Shown: piece after piece, positions 8,193 through 16,590 of the stretch
Numbering within the stretch: the first letter of the stretch is position 1
How the letters are laid out: each line of letters begins with the position of its first letter
Origin: DAORHV01 sp964513925
Lineage (GTDB): Bacteria > Patescibacteriota > Gracilibacteria > Peribacterales > Peribacteraceae
Assembly: GCA_964513925.1 (NCBI GenBank)
Contig: CAZENR010000008.1
Coordinates: 12,871-76,870, forward strand
DNA: 64,000 nt
Reading direction: 5' to 3'
Notes under the pieces: generated by a model
Databases searched by the model: none
Told to the model about the DNA's origin: nothing
What the model saw: only the letters and a program-made list of their open reading frames with translations
Made by a program: the position numbers and the translations under genes

Positions 8193-8732
8193 CTACGCGT
8201 GCCGCGATGGGTTCTTCATGTACTGGTTACCTGCAAAGCTCATGGAGAGATAAGGCTGCGCATCGGCCGTGTATTGTGCGTTGAAGTGTAAATCTTCATC
8301 CAGCCACAACCGGGTGAACTCGCTAACGTCCACCGCTCCGTCGAATCCGTTATCTTTGTTCTGCACGACGCCGTTCTTCATGATCTTGTACGTCCAATGC
8401 AAATGCGCTGCGGTGCACATGCCGCTTTGGCCGCTTTTGGCAATGGGGTCGCCCTGGTAGACCGTTTGTCCGTTTTGCACCAATACTTCCGAGAGGTGCG
8501 CAAGAATGCTGCGGCGTTTGGCATCTTCGATTACCACGTACAGTCCGTAGTTGTTCGATCCGTCATCTTTTATGCTGGCTACGCCATCATGCGGGGCGTA
8601 GATCACCGTGCCTACCGGTACGCCGAAATCGTGACCGTTGTGTCCCAGATACCCGAATTGCGAGTAAATTTGTGGGTTTTGGCCAAAGCCCTGAGTGACG
8701 ATGGGCGTGCCGGGCAGAGGAGAGAAGATCAT
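8193..8732 (-). CDS. M23-family metallopeptidase (LytM-like)
   Basis: A 179-residue single-domain LytM/M23 protein. Zinc-ligand motifs are visible: GHNGHDFGVPVG (HxxxD type, near residues 31-42) and AAHLHWTY (HxH type, near 110-117), with the family's YAPHDGVAS and GDPIAKSGQSG segments between them. These enzymes cut peptidoglycan cross-links or bridges. No signal peptide is present, so it may use another export route, act in the cytoplasm or be released by lysis. An extended -10 (TGCTATAGT) lies about 27 bases upstream of the ATG. Confidence 0.9.
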   Translation of the reverse strand: MIFSPLPGTPIVTQGFGQNPQIYSQFGYLGHNGHDFGVPVGTVIYAPHDGVASIKDDGSNNYGLYVVIEDAKRRSILAHLSEVLVQNGQTVYQGDPIAKSGQSGMCTAAHLHWTYKIMKNGVVQNKDNGFDGAVDVSEFTRLWLDEDLHFNAQYTADAQPYLSMSFAGNQYMKNPSRHA

Positions 8733-8770
8733 GAGCGTGCGGGGGCGAAGTTGTAGAAGACTATAGCAAG

Positions 8771-8812
8771 ACTAGACTCCAAAGACTCCACGATTCCTTG
8801 GACTCCGCTTCA
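8771..8812 (+). repeat. GACTCC-rich intergenic repeat
   Basis: The stretch between the divergent M23 and methyltransferase genes repeats the word GACTCC (gactcc-aaa-gactcc-acgattcc-ttggactccgc). The 11-mer TTGGACTCCGC recurs exactly in the intergenic stretch before pilT (near 14092), and its core complement CGGAGTCC near 11572. Confidence 0.4.
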
Positions 8813-8845
8813 AAGAGGCGTAAGCATCGACGTACAGCTTCTCTC

Positions 8846-8854
8846 TGCTATCGT
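8846..8854 (+). promoter_or_regulatory. Extended -10 of the PRMT-like gene
   Basis: TGC-TATCGT followed by exactly 6 bases (attctc) and the ATG at 8861. It predicts a leaderless mRNA and decides the start over the upstream in-frame codon at 8798. Confidence 0.5.
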
Positions 8855-8860
8855 ATTCTC

Positions 8861-9784
8861 ATGATCGAACTCCATCGCAAGCTCTTAGGCGATAAAGTGC
8901 GTAACGATGCGTTTGCGAAAGCGCTGAAGAAGGTGATTATGCCCGGTAAATCCGTAGTTGCCGACATTGGCGCGGGTACAGGTTTCTTAAGTTTTTTGGC
9001 ACGAAAGTACGGTGCAAAAGAGTGCCATTTGTACGAATACTCCGATGTATTGCAGCTTGCCGCGGCAGTGGCGCAGCAGAACGGCATCGATGGCTTGGAA
9101 TTTTTCAAAGGACATTCCACCGACTTCAAAAACGTGCGAAAAGCGGACATCGTGGTATGCGAGACGCTCGGGAACTATGCCTTGGAGGAGAACATTCTGG
9201 AAACCATGAACGATGCGCGCCGTTTCTTAAAGCCCGGTGGCGCCATGATTCCTGCGGCTGTGGACCAGTTCGTGTGTCCGGTAGTTAGTCCGAGATTGCA
9301 GAAGGCGGTGGACGTGCTGGATGTGGGATACGGGATAGACATGGGCCCTGCCCGCGAGGTGACGCTGAATAATATGTACGTGCAGGTGATAAAGCCTGCA
9401 GACTTGTTGAAAGGCGGCGCCAAGCGGTGGGACAGCATCGACTTCGCCAAGCACAACGACAGCGTGCGTAGCGCCAGCGTCTCGTGGAAAGTGACGCAGC
9501 CCAAGACCGTGTATGGCTTTGCGTTGTGGTGGGATGCACTGCTTGCTCCCGGTGTTCGGCTTTCCACGGCGCCGGATAAGCCAATGACACACTGGCAGCA
9601 AATGTACCTGCCACTACTTGCTCCCATGCGTTGTGCCAAGGGCGACGCGCTTACGCTCACGCTGGAATCCGACACGCGCTACGAGGTTCGCATCAACTTG
9701 GCATGGCATGCATGGCGTACGAACAAGGCGGGCACCATGCTCGATGAGCAGCAGCTGGATATGCGCAGCGGGCACATAAACTAA
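8861..9784 (+). CDS. PRMT-like SAM-dependent methyltransferase
   Basis: A 307-residue protein with hallmarks of protein arginine methyltransferases. The SAM-binding motif I is VADIGAGTGFLSFLA (33-47), with an acidic residue at E59. A 'double-E' loop VCETLGNYALEEN gives E101 and E110, nine residues apart as in PRMT1. It is followed by the family-typical ARRFLKPGGAMIP. In the C-terminal beta barrel STAPDKPMTHWQQ contains the THW loop of PRMTs. Together these make an arginine or related N-methyltransferase more likely than a small-molecule enzyme, though the substrate is unknown. PRMTs are mainly eukaryotic, so this is unusual. The stop overlaps the convergent ArgA-like gene by 4 bp. Confidence 0.85.
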   Translation: MIELHRKLLGDKVRNDAFAKALKKVIMPGKSVVADIGAGTGFLSFLARKYGAKECHLYEYSDVLQLAAAVAQQNGIDGLEFFKGHSTDFKNVRKADIVVCETLGNYALEENILETMNDARRFLKPGGAMIPAAVDQFVCPVVSPRLQKAVDVLDVGYGIDMGPAREVTLNNMYVQVIKPADLLKGGAKRWDSIDFAKHNDSVRSASVSWKVTQPKTVYGFALWWDALLAPGVRLSTAPDKPMTHWQQMYLPLLAPMRCAKGDALTLTLESDTRYEVRINLAWHAWRTNKAGTMLDEQQLDMRSGHIN

Positions 9785-11142
9785 GCAGTTGCTTTCTCCG
9801 CACTCATGTCGAACATGTACAAGTGCAGCATGTCGCGCTCGGTTGCGTCGTAGCGTTGTAACGAGGGTGCCAGCACGTCTGCGTACTCGCCTTCGTCTTT
9901 GGTCGCGCCGTACTGCATGTACAAATGCTTCAGCTGCTCTGCAGCCGTAATGCTGATTGCGCGGCGGTACCCCCGCTTGCGGATGGTATCCAAGCACGCC
10001 TCCAGCAACACCCGTCCGTACTGCGAGCTTTGGTGGTTTTCGGCGACGGCGAAACTGCGGATAACCGCCGTGTCTTGCTCGCGCTGCAAGTTGGTGTAGC
10101 AAATGGTACCTACTGGTACTCCCTGGTGTTTAAAGACCAGAGTGCCCGCAAGATCGTTGAGGATTTCTGTACGTGAGCGTGGCTTTAAGTACGAAGTTCC
10201 CTTGGGTGTTGTGAACTTCTGCGCCTCTTGGAGCAGCGCCTCGATGGATTCCACATCGGCTTCCGTTGCCGTGTCGATGAGCACGCTCTGAAACCGTTCG
10301 ATCATGGTGCCGCTGCCGGTGCGGGTGAGCACTTCGTCCAACAGTGCCGGGCCATCTGCCTTCAGAATGTGCACCGCGCCCACCCGTCGGCTGCCGATGG
10401 CGACTTCGGCGGCATCCAGCTTGGGGTACATACCTTCGTCTACCACGAACTTCGGCATTCCGCCGCCATTCGGGGTTTGCTTGCGCAGCAGTCGCATCAG
10501 TTGGTCGCGATCCATGAAGCTGATCCTTCGAGATCCGTTGCCATTGCGACCCGGAAGCATGACGCCGTCCGTGCCCGTGAGCATGATGAGCTTCTTTGCA
10601 TCCAGCGCCACCGCAACTTCCGCTGCATTGTGGTCCGCATTCACATTCAGGTATTCGCCTTGGTGATCGCGGCCGCCGAACGGCAGAATAGGCATGCTGC
10701 CGCGATGCAGCGCCGCGGTAATTTGACGCTTATCGATATCCCGTACGCGGCCGGTTTCGCCGTGGAACGGAATGCGTTCTGCATCAGCAACGCCCGGGTC
10801 CAGCACTTCCGCCTGCAGGCCGATGTCGCCGCACAGTGTCGCAATGCGACTGGAGAGCGCGCTGCGCGCCTCTTCTATGCGTGCAACGGCATGCTTGGGC
10901 GTAATGCGCAGCTGCGATTCCGGATGACGTTCGGCAGAACCGAGAATCTCGTCTACCTGCACGCCGCCCCCGTGTACGAACACGCAGGCGATGCCGTGCT
11001 TCCGAAACTGTGCGATAGATTCCAGAATGCTTCGACAGACATCGGGGTTATCGATTGGTTTGCCGCCAAGTTTGATGACGAACGTGTCGCCGGCAAACTG
11101 CTGGTAGTAGCCTTCGGCTGTGGTGAGAGTGGAGGGGTTCAT
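9781..11142 (-). CDS. ArgA-like N-acetylglutamate synthase (AAK kinase domain plus GNAT)
   Basis: A 453-residue fusion. Residues 1 to about 280 form an amino-acid-kinase fold (FVIKLGGKPID, VFVHGGGVQVDEIL, LNVNADHNAAEVA, MLTGTDGVMLPGRNG). The remainder is a GNAT acetyltransferase (GVPVGTICYTNL, EVSEQ-like VAENHQSSQYGRVLLEACL). This is the layout of bifunctional NAGS/NAGK-like and ArgA proteins, which acetylate glutamate with acetyl-CoA. No other arginine genes lie nearby, so the role may differ. The start is the ATG at 11140-11142. The protein is longer than a plain NAGK because of the GNAT half. Confidence 0.85.
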   Translation of the reverse strand: MNPSTLTTAEGYYQQFAGDTFVIKLGGKPIDNPDVCRSILESIAQFRKHGIACVFVHGGGVQVDEILGSAERHPESQLRITPKHAVARIEEARSALSSRIATLCGDIGLQAEVLDPGVADAERIPFHGETGRVRDIDKRQITAALHRGSMPILPFGGRDHQGEYLNVNADHNAAEVAVALDAKKLIMLTGTDGVMLPGRNGNGSRRISFMDRDQLMRLLRKQTPNGGGMPKFVVDEGMYPKLDAAEVAIGSRRVGAVHILKADGPALLDEVLTRTGSGTMIERFQSVLIDTATEADVESIEALLQEAQKFTTPKGTSYLKPRSRTEILNDLAGTLVFKHQGVPVGTICYTNLQREQDTAVIRSFAVAENHQSSQYGRVLLEACLDTIRKRGYRRAISITAAEQLKHLYMQYGATKDEGEYADVLAPSLQRYDATERDMLHLYMFDMSAEKATA

Positions 11143-11585
11143 GGGTGAGGGGAGGACCTGCAAAACACGGACAACTGCCCTGATCGGGCTTCTTGTTCTC
11201 CGGGGTGGGGTGCTTGGTGCTGACGTGTGTTCAGCGCATCGCCACCTCGCGGAGGAGGTGTGGACGACGCAGCGCGCTTCGCAAGGAAGGGCAGAACATA
11301 GTGCGCAATTGTACGAACAATGGATGTGAATGCAAGGAAATTGTTGGGCAGATACATCGGCGTTTTGTATTTCCTACTCGCTTTGCGAGATGGTTAGCGC
11401 GAGGGGTTGGCACCCTTTTTCTCACCGAGTTCTCTCCACTTTTTGGCGCAAAAAAGTTGAGCAAAAACGACTCAGATTCTCTATGCTTTGGGTGAAGAAA
11501 TTTCGCTGCATAAGCAATGTCTTGTTCTGGGAATCCAAAGCGTCTCAACGCTTTGAGGAGTCCTGGAGTCTTCGGAGTCCTTTCG
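11143..11585. other. 443-bp intergenic region without credible gene
   Basis: Frames here on both strands (11193-11495 +, 11231-11623 -) are low quality and run through hairpins. Visible structure: CCTC/GAGG near 11255, AAAGCG/CGCTTT near 11540, and an AGGAGTC/GAGTCCT pair (11559-11582) related to the GACTCC repeats. The notable item is the hairpin at 11434-11461. Confidence 0.5.
11434..11461. repeat. CTCCACTTTTT hairpin, copy 1
   Basis: CTCCACTTTTT-GGCG-CAAAAAAGTTGAG is a near-perfect inverted repeat with T/A runs on both sides, able to end transcription in either direction. A second copy closes the repeat element at 33063-33091. Confidence 0.6.
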
Positions 11586-13646
11586 TTAGAGCATCTTCCT
11601 AAACTCCGCTTCGTCAATAACATTCACACCCAACTTCTTCGCATCATCGAGTTTGCTTCCTGCCTCTTCCCCCGCCAGCACATAATTCGTCTTCTTACTT
11701 ACGGAGCCGCTGACTTTGCCGCCACGGTCTTTAATCATCTGCTTGGCTTCGTCGCGCCCCAGAGTAGGGAGCGTTCCGGTAAGCACGAAGACCATGCCTG
11801 TCATTGTTTGCGCCACGGTGCTGGCAACGGGCAGCTGCAGCCGCACGCCGCCGTTACTCATTTTATGTAGCAAGGCACGGTTATCCGCATCGGCTATCCA
11901 CTCCTGCAGCGTTGTCACCACCGCTTCGCCCACGCCGTCTATTGCCAGCAGTGCTTCCGGTTGCAGCGCATGCAACACGCGCGATACATCGTCGGGGGTG
12001 ATGTATCCGTCTTTGACTTGGCCCCAATCCACGCGACGCGCCAGGAGGTCGGCGTTTTCGCGACCCACATGACGAATGCCGAGTGCGAACAGAAAGCGTT
12101 CGAGTGGAATCTGCTTTGCGTTCTCTATGGAAAGCATGGCCTTCTCGGCTTTCTTTTCCTTAAACAGCGGCAGACCCAAGAAGTCCTGTCCGGTGAGAAA
12201 GAACAAGTCGCCGGGGTCGCTGACCAGGTTTGCGGAGATCAGAGCCTCTATCGTTTCGCTGCCGATACCCTCCATGTTCATGGCATAGCGCGATGTAAAA
12301 TGCTCCAGGCGCTGCTGGCGTACTGCTCCGCACTTTGCATTTGGGCATCGGTGTACCGCCTCACCCTCGGGGCGTACCAGGTCGCTAGAACAACTTGGAC
12401 AGTGCTTGGGGTAGCGGTACGGCTTGGCACCCGGCTTGCGCAAGTTGGGCAGCACCTCCACCACCTCCGGAATAATGTCGCCTGCTTTCTGCAGAATGAC
12501 CGTGTCGCCAATGTGAATATCCTGCCGGATGATTTCGTCTTCGTTATGCAGCGTTGCCCGCGTGACCGTGGTACCCGCAAGCTGCGTTGGCGTCAGGTGT
12601 GCTACGGGCGTAATTGCTCCGGTTCGGCCCACTTGCAGCTCTATATCCAGAATGACCGCCGTGGATTGCTGCGCGGCAAACTTGAATGCCCTTGCCCAGC
12701 GCGGTGCCTTGGCCGTGGAGCCTAAATCCTTTTGCATGCGCCTGTCGTTCACCTTTACCACCATGCCGTCTATGTCGAACGGCAGCTGGTCGCGCTTCTT
12801 CTCCAGGGCCATATATTCCTTTTCCACTCCATCCAGCGTTTTCGCTACCTTGGCATCCGGCTGTACCGGCAAGCCCAGCTCGCGCAGGAAGTCTATGAGC
12901 CCCTTTTGTGTCTCTATGCTGAATGCGGCGCAGGCGTCTTCGTCTAGTGCATAGCAGAACATCTTCAAGTCGCGCTCGGCGGCAACCGCCGGATCCAACT
13001 GGCGCACGGTTCCCGCGGCAGCGTTGCGAGGGTTGGCAAACCGATCAGCTTCGGCCAGTGGCTTGTTGATGCGTTCCAACGTGGCTTTTTCCAAATACAC
13101 CTCGCCCCCGATCTCCAGCAATTCCGGCAGCCCGATGATATGTGGGGGAGTAAGCGTAAGTGGCAAACTGCCGATGGTTTTGACGGTGTGCGTGACATCT
13201 TCTCCCTCTACGCCGTTGCCGCGTGTCACTGCGCGCTGCAGGCGGTATGTTCCACTCGCCAAGGCGTACACCAGCGACATGTTCAGTCCGTCTATTTTCA
13301 ATTCCAGCTCGAACTCCGGCTTACGCTCACCGCCCAGCGCCCGCGTCATCATTTCCAACCACTCGTCCATGTCGGCGCGCGAGAATGCGTCCTGCAGCGA
13401 CTGCTTGGGGTGCAGGTGGGCGCACTTCGGCAGCCTGCCGTCCAGTGCCGCACCCACGCGTTGGGTGGGGGAGTCCGGTGTCACCAGCTCCGGGAATGCC
13501 CGCTCCAATGCAATGAGCTCTTTTTTTAAACTGTCGCGCACGTCTTCGCTTACCTCGCTGCGGTTCTCCGTAAAGTAGGCGCGGTTGAGACGCCAAATTT
13601 CGGCTTTGAGCTGTTCAATGCGCTTGTGGGCCGCAGCTTTGTCCAT
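11586..13646 (-). CDS. ligA: NAD+-dependent DNA ligase
   Basis: The replicative ligase seals nicks using NAD+. The product is 686 residues, the usual length. The adenylated lysine is K117 in ELKIDGLNMS. The NAD-binding Ia region, an OB fold (ILDIELQVGRTGAITPVA), a four-Cys zinc finger (CPSCSSDL...CPNAKCG), helix-hairpin-helix repeats and a C-terminal BRCT domain (MVFVLTGTLPTLGRDEAKQM) follow in order. The start MDKAAAHKRIEQLKAEIWRLN is the ATG at 13644-13646, set 6 bases after CATACT; the longer frame upstream is promoter DNA. Divergent from the chorismate-mutase gene. Confidence 0.98.
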   Translation of the reverse strand: MDKAAAHKRIEQLKAEIWRLNRAYFTENRSEVSEDVRDSLKKELIALERAFPELVTPDSPTQRVGAALDGRLPKCAHLHPKQSLQDAFSRADMDEWLEMMTRALGGERKPEFELELKIDGLNMSLVYALASGTYRLQRAVTRGNGVEGEDVTHTVKTIGSLPLTLTPPHIIGLPELLEIGGEVYLEKATLERINKPLAEADRFANPRNAAAGTVRQLDPAVAAERDLKMFCYALDEDACAAFSIETQKGLIDFLRELGLPVQPDAKVAKTLDGVEKEYMALEKKRDQLPFDIDGMVVKVNDRRMQKDLGSTAKAPRWARAFKFAAQQSTAVILDIELQVGRTGAITPVAHLTPTQLAGTTVTRATLHNEDEIIRQDIHIGDTVILQKAGDIIPEVVEVLPNLRKPGAKPYRYPKHCPSCSSDLVRPEGEAVHRCPNAKCGAVRQQRLEHFTSRYAMNMEGIGSETIEALISANLVSDPGDLFFLTGQDFLGLPLFKEKKAEKAMLSIENAKQIPLERFLFALGIRHVGRENADLLARRVDWGQVKDGYITPDDVSRVLHALQPEALLAIDGVGEAVVTTLQEWIADADNRALLHKMSNGGVRLQLPVASTVAQTMTGMVFVLTGTLPTLGRDEAKQMIKDRGGKVSGSVSKKTNYVLAGEEAGSKLDDAKKLGVNVIDEAEFRKML

Positions 13647-13652
13647 GACTGC

Positions 13653-13658
13653 AGTATG
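13653..13658 (-). promoter_or_regulatory. -10 of ligA
   Basis: CATACT on the minus strand, exactly 6 bases (gcagtc) before the ligA ATG. It predicts a leaderless transcript. Confidence 0.45.
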
Positions 13659-13767
13659 CTGTTTGGAACGAAAAATCGGAAGACCGAACGGCGCAGATCG
13701 GTCTTTTGCCTTATCTCGTACGTTTGTCAATTGCAATCCGGCGTGGAATGGAGAGGATACGCCGCGT

Positions 13768-14022
13768 ATGCCATCGGTCTCCGATCTCCGCCGCCAAGTC
13801 GACACGCTCGACCGCCAACTTGTGGAATTGCTCTCCCGCCGCACTACGGTGGTAAAGCAGATTCTTGCCCATCTTTCCGAGGAAGAGCCAGATCGCGAGC
13901 GCGAACAGCAGGTGTTAAGCAACTGGCTGGAAGAAGGCTTTGACTATGATTTGGACGAGAACGCCTTGGAGAAAGTATGCAAGGCGGTGATGGAGTTGGG
14001 GAGGAAGTCGAGGGAGGCCTAG
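13768..14022 (+). CDS. AroQ-type chorismate mutase domain protein
   Basis: An 84-residue, fully helical protein. Its start, LRRQVDTLDRQLVELLSRR, fits the AroQ pattern (Arg near the start, the ID..D...LL..R heptads), and helices with EREQQVL and ENALEKVCKAVM follow. The minimal AroQ fold converts chorismate to prephenate. No other shikimate genes are in the window, so activity and role are uncertain; it could be a helical relative. The start is the ATG at 13768, 6 bases after GATACG; a GGAGAGG 12 bases upstream could act as Shine-Dalgarno but is rare in this genome. Confidence 0.7.
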   Translation: MPSVSDLRRQVDTLDRQLVELLSRRTTVVKQILAHLSEEEPDREREQQVLSNWLEEGFDYDLDENALEKVCKAVMELGRKSREA

Positions 14023-14068
14023 TCGATACCATCCAAGTCGCCAAGCTGCATTTTTTGTGATTGTAAGG

Positions 14069-14154
14069 GGATTCCGAGATTCCCAGACTCCTTGGACTCC
14101 GCAGGCAAGACTGAGGATATTTTGGATTCTTGGAGTCACGGAGCCTTGGAATCC
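14069..14154 (+). repeat. Long imperfect inverted repeat before pilT
   Basis: GGATTCC (14069-14075) with GGAATCC (14148-14154), and inside it GACTCC with GGAGTC, form a large imperfect stem between the chorismate-mutase gene and the pilT promoter. It carries the GACTCC words shared with 8771-8812 and could end upstream transcription. Confidence 0.4.
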
Positions 14155-14191
14155 TGTTTGATTGCAGCAACTTCACCAAAACACCTTTTTC

Positions 14192-14200
14192 TGGTATACT
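14192..14200 (+). promoter_or_regulatory. Extended -10 of pilT
   Basis: TGG-TATACT, then 6 bases (ggtcag), then ATG at 14207. It is among the clearest leaderless promoters in the window. Confidence 0.65.
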
Positions 14201-14206
14201 GGTCAG

Positions 14207-15211
14207 ATGGCCCAGAACCTTTGGAAGCTGGCAATGGATAAGGACGCCTCCGACCTGCACGTACTCTGCGGGTACCCGGCCATGCTGCGCATAGACGGCG
14301 CACTGGTACCGGCTGGAGACAAGCCGCTTTCGGCGGCCGAGGTAACACAGATCCTCAAAGACTTTTTGGACGAAGACCAGCTGAAGCGTTTCCACGCGGT
14401 AAAAGACCTGGATTGCTCCTACACCCTGGCAGACGGCACGCGCTTCCGTGTGAACTGCCACATGGTGGGTGGCGAACCGGCCTTTGCTGCGCGCCTTATT
14501 CCTTCTTCCATTCCGTCCGTAGAAGATTTGGCATTGCCCCAGGTGGTGCTGGATATTTGTCGCCGCGAGGATGGCCTGGTGCTGTTTACCGGCCCAACCG
14601 GCAGCGGCAAGAGCACATCTATGGCCGCCATTCTGCAGCGCATCAACGAAGAGAGTCCGGTGAACATCATCACCCTGGAAGATCCGGTGGAGTTCCGCTT
14701 TAAGCCCAAGAAGGCCATTGTCCGCCAGCGCGAACTGGGCAGCGACTTCGTCAGCTTTCCCGAAGGACTAAAGCACGTGCTGCGCCAAGACCCCGACATT
14801 GTGATGGTGGGCGAAATGCGCGACTTAGAAAGCATTGGCTTAGCCCTCACGCTGGCCGAAACAGGCCACTTGGTGCTGGCAACGCTACACACGCCGAACA
14901 CGGTGCAGAGCATAGATCGCATTGTAGACGTGTTCCCAGCGCACCAGCAGAACCAGGTACGCTTGCAGCTGGCCATGTCGCTAAAGGCCGTTGTTGCGCA
15001 GCGCCTGGTACCCAAGAAGGGCGGTGGTCGTCTGGCCAACCGCGAAATTCTGGTACGCACGCCTGCCGTTTCCAGCATCATTCGCGATCATCGTTTGGCC
15101 GAATTGGAGAGCGTCATTCAAACCGGTGCCAGCGAGGGGATGGTGACATTCGATAAAGACTGGAAGCGCCTTGTAAAAGAGGGGCTGGTGGAAGTGGAGC
15201 AGCAGGGCTAG
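14207..15211 (+). CDS. pilT: PilT-type twisting-motility ATPase
   Basis: A hexameric secretion-superfamily ATPase that powers type IV pilus retraction. 334 residues. N-terminal PAS-like domain with ASDLHVLCGYPAMLRIDG; Walker A GPTGSGKST; Asp box IITLEDPVEF; Walker B-region RQDPDIVMVGEMRD; His box LATLHTPNT; and the C-terminal QRLVPKKGGGR segment of PilT. No other pilus gene is next to it, so the pilus machinery must be elsewhere; CPR genomes commonly carry type IV pili. Its stop overlaps the convergent S41 gene's stop by 4 bp. Confidence 0.95.
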   Translation: MAQNLWKLAMDKDASDLHVLCGYPAMLRIDGALVPAGDKPLSAAEVTQILKDFLDEDQLKRFHAVKDLDCSYTLADGTRFRVNCHMVGGEPAFAARLIPSSIPSVEDLALPQVVLDICRREDGLVLFTGPTGSGKSTSMAAILQRINEESPVNIITLEDPVEFRFKPKKAIVRQRELGSDFVSFPEGLKHVLRQDPDIVMVGEMRDLESIGLALTLAETGHLVLATLHTPNTVQSIDRIVDVFPAHQQNQVRLQLAMSLKAVVAQRLVPKKGGGRLANREILVRTPAVSSIIRDHRLAELESVIQTGASEGMVTFDKDWKRLVKEGLVEVEQQG

Positions 15212-16296
15212 TTGAGCAAGTCGATGGCATACGACAGCGCTGGGTCGTTGGTGGCATCTGGCGGCGGGTTTACGATGTCGGCAATGCCGTGCACGTACTG
15301 GGCGTCGAACAAGATGCGCGCCTCGGACTTTGGCAGCAGAAAGGCATCTGCCGGCGCGCGGAACAGTCGTAGCACGCCGTTGGCCCGCAGCGTAAGCAGA
15401 GCTGTATCGTTGGCCTGCTGCTCGGTGAGCACCACGGTTACCGGCTTGGTGCCCGCGGTCTTCAGCGCGCCGACTAACAGCGCCACACCTGGTGATGGAT
15501 TGCTCGACACCAGCACGACTACCGGCGTATCCAGCGGCAACAGCGGCTTACCCTCGGTACGTACGGCACTGGCGCTGGTTGCGGTTTGCAGGGTGGCAAT
15601 GGTGCTGTCTTCCGGCAGCAGGAAGCCAAGTACGGAAAGCAGCGGCTCTAGCTGTCCTCCGGGGTTACTGCGCACATCCAGTACCACGCCGCGCGGGTTT
15701 TGCGTCTGCGTTTGCGTAGTGATCATTGTGCGAATGCGCTGCGCCGCATCGTGCGAAAAACTGCGAAGAGTAAGCACCGCCACTCTGCCCTGCATTGTGG
15801 CGCTGGCATCCTCTCGTTGTATGCGCTCGCGCACCAGAATCGCCTGTATTTCTCCTACATTGCGTCGGCCAAGCGTGATCACTATTTGCGTGCCCTCCTT
15901 GCCTCCCAGCTTGGCTGCAAGCTGCTCGGGGCTGATGTTGCTGCCTACGGGCTGCCCATCTAATTCCAGAATATCGTCCTCGGCCTGCATGCCGGCCATA
16001 GCTGCCGGAGAGCCGATCTTGATGCGCGATACCCAAAGACGCTTGCCGCTTTTGCGCAGCGTTACTCCGGCGTCTACATAGTTAGCAAGTGGCTTGCCAC
16101 GGCGCGGGAGAGCGGAGCCAGTTTGTTGTGCCGGCTGCGCTAGCGAAGGGCCGGACAACTTTTGATAGCGCTCCTGAATGCGCAAACATGTACGCACCTC
16201 GTATACGCGGTCGGTGCGCTCGCAAGGCGAAGCGGCGTGGGTGGTGCCAGCTCCAACAAGCCACATGCCAACCAATAGTGTTGCCCAACTGCGCAT
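15208..16296 (-). CDS. S41 (C-terminal processing peptidase)-like protein with PDZ, probably inactive
   Basis: A 362-residue exported protein. The signal peptide is MRSWATLLVGMWLVGAGTTHA. A PDZ domain (about 75-160; SRIKIGSPAAMAGMQAEDDI) is followed by an S41 core with VVLDVRSNPGGQLEPLLSVL (204-223). The nucleophile region reads SSNPSPGVALLVGALK (264-279) where active CtpA/Tsp proteins have SASASE, so the Ser and Glu positions hold Pro and Ala. The Lys block GERTFGKG is replaced by LTEQQAND. It is therefore likely a peptide-binding pseudoprotease. Start ATG 16294-16296, 6 bases after TACCGT. Confidence 0.8.
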   Translation of the reverse strand: MRSWATLLVGMWLVGAGTTHAASPCERTDRVYEVRTCLRIQERYQKLSGPSLAQPAQQTGSALPRRGKPLANYVDAGVTLRKSGKRLWVSRIKIGSPAAMAGMQAEDDILELDGQPVGSNISPEQLAAKLGGKEGTQIVITLGRRNVGEIQAILVRERIQREDASATMQGRVAVLTLRSFSHDAAQRIRTMITTQTQTQNPRGVVLDVRSNPGGQLEPLLSVLGFLLPEDSTIATLQTATSASAVRTEGKPLLPLDTPVVVLVSSNPSPGVALLVGALKTAGTKPVTVVLTEQQANDTALLTLRANGVLRLFRAPADAFLLPKSEARILFDAQYVHGIADIVNPPPDATNDPALSYAIDLLN

Positions 16297-16551
16297 ATGG
16301 CAACGGTACTGGATACATTTTTTTGGCTCAAGGGTTACAGTGCCAACGAGGTTGCAGACGGAGTGCTGAGTATAATGACTACAACGTGCAGTACGAACGT
16401 ACCGATAAATAGTGCAAGGAGGCGGCGGTTGCTCATAAAGGAGTAGGGGAGGAGGCGATGCCACTATGATAAAAGCCCCCTACGCGCGAGGGCAGATGCC
16501 CAAAGCCACCTCTACAGCGCCTTCATTGTTTTTGCTTAGCGGCAAGCCAAA
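16297..16551. other. Intergenic region before the operon terminator
   Basis: No credible coding sequence. On the plus strand a TATAAT (near 16373) could start a small RNA running toward the hairpins at 16591-16670, but no good -35 is seen. A GCCC...GGGC hairpin lies near 16467-16485. Confidence 0.35.
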
Positions 16552-16583
16552 AAGGAGGTTCTAGATCGGTCTAGAACCTCCTT
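16552..16583 (-). terminator. Rho-independent terminator of the surface-protein operon
   Basis: A perfect 14-bp stem AAGGAGGTTCTAGA/TCTAGAACCTCCTT with a 4-base loop. On the minus strand it is followed by TTTTTGG, so it ends the operon that runs leftward from 23284. Confidence 0.85.
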
Positions 16584-16590
16584 AAACACT

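Noticed and set aside
11193..11623. Frames of 100 and 130 aa around the CTCCACTTTTT hairpin
   Set aside because: They run through repeat and hairpin DNA; similar peptide words (PLFGAKK/PLFCAKK) come from the repeated hairpin, not from protein conservation.
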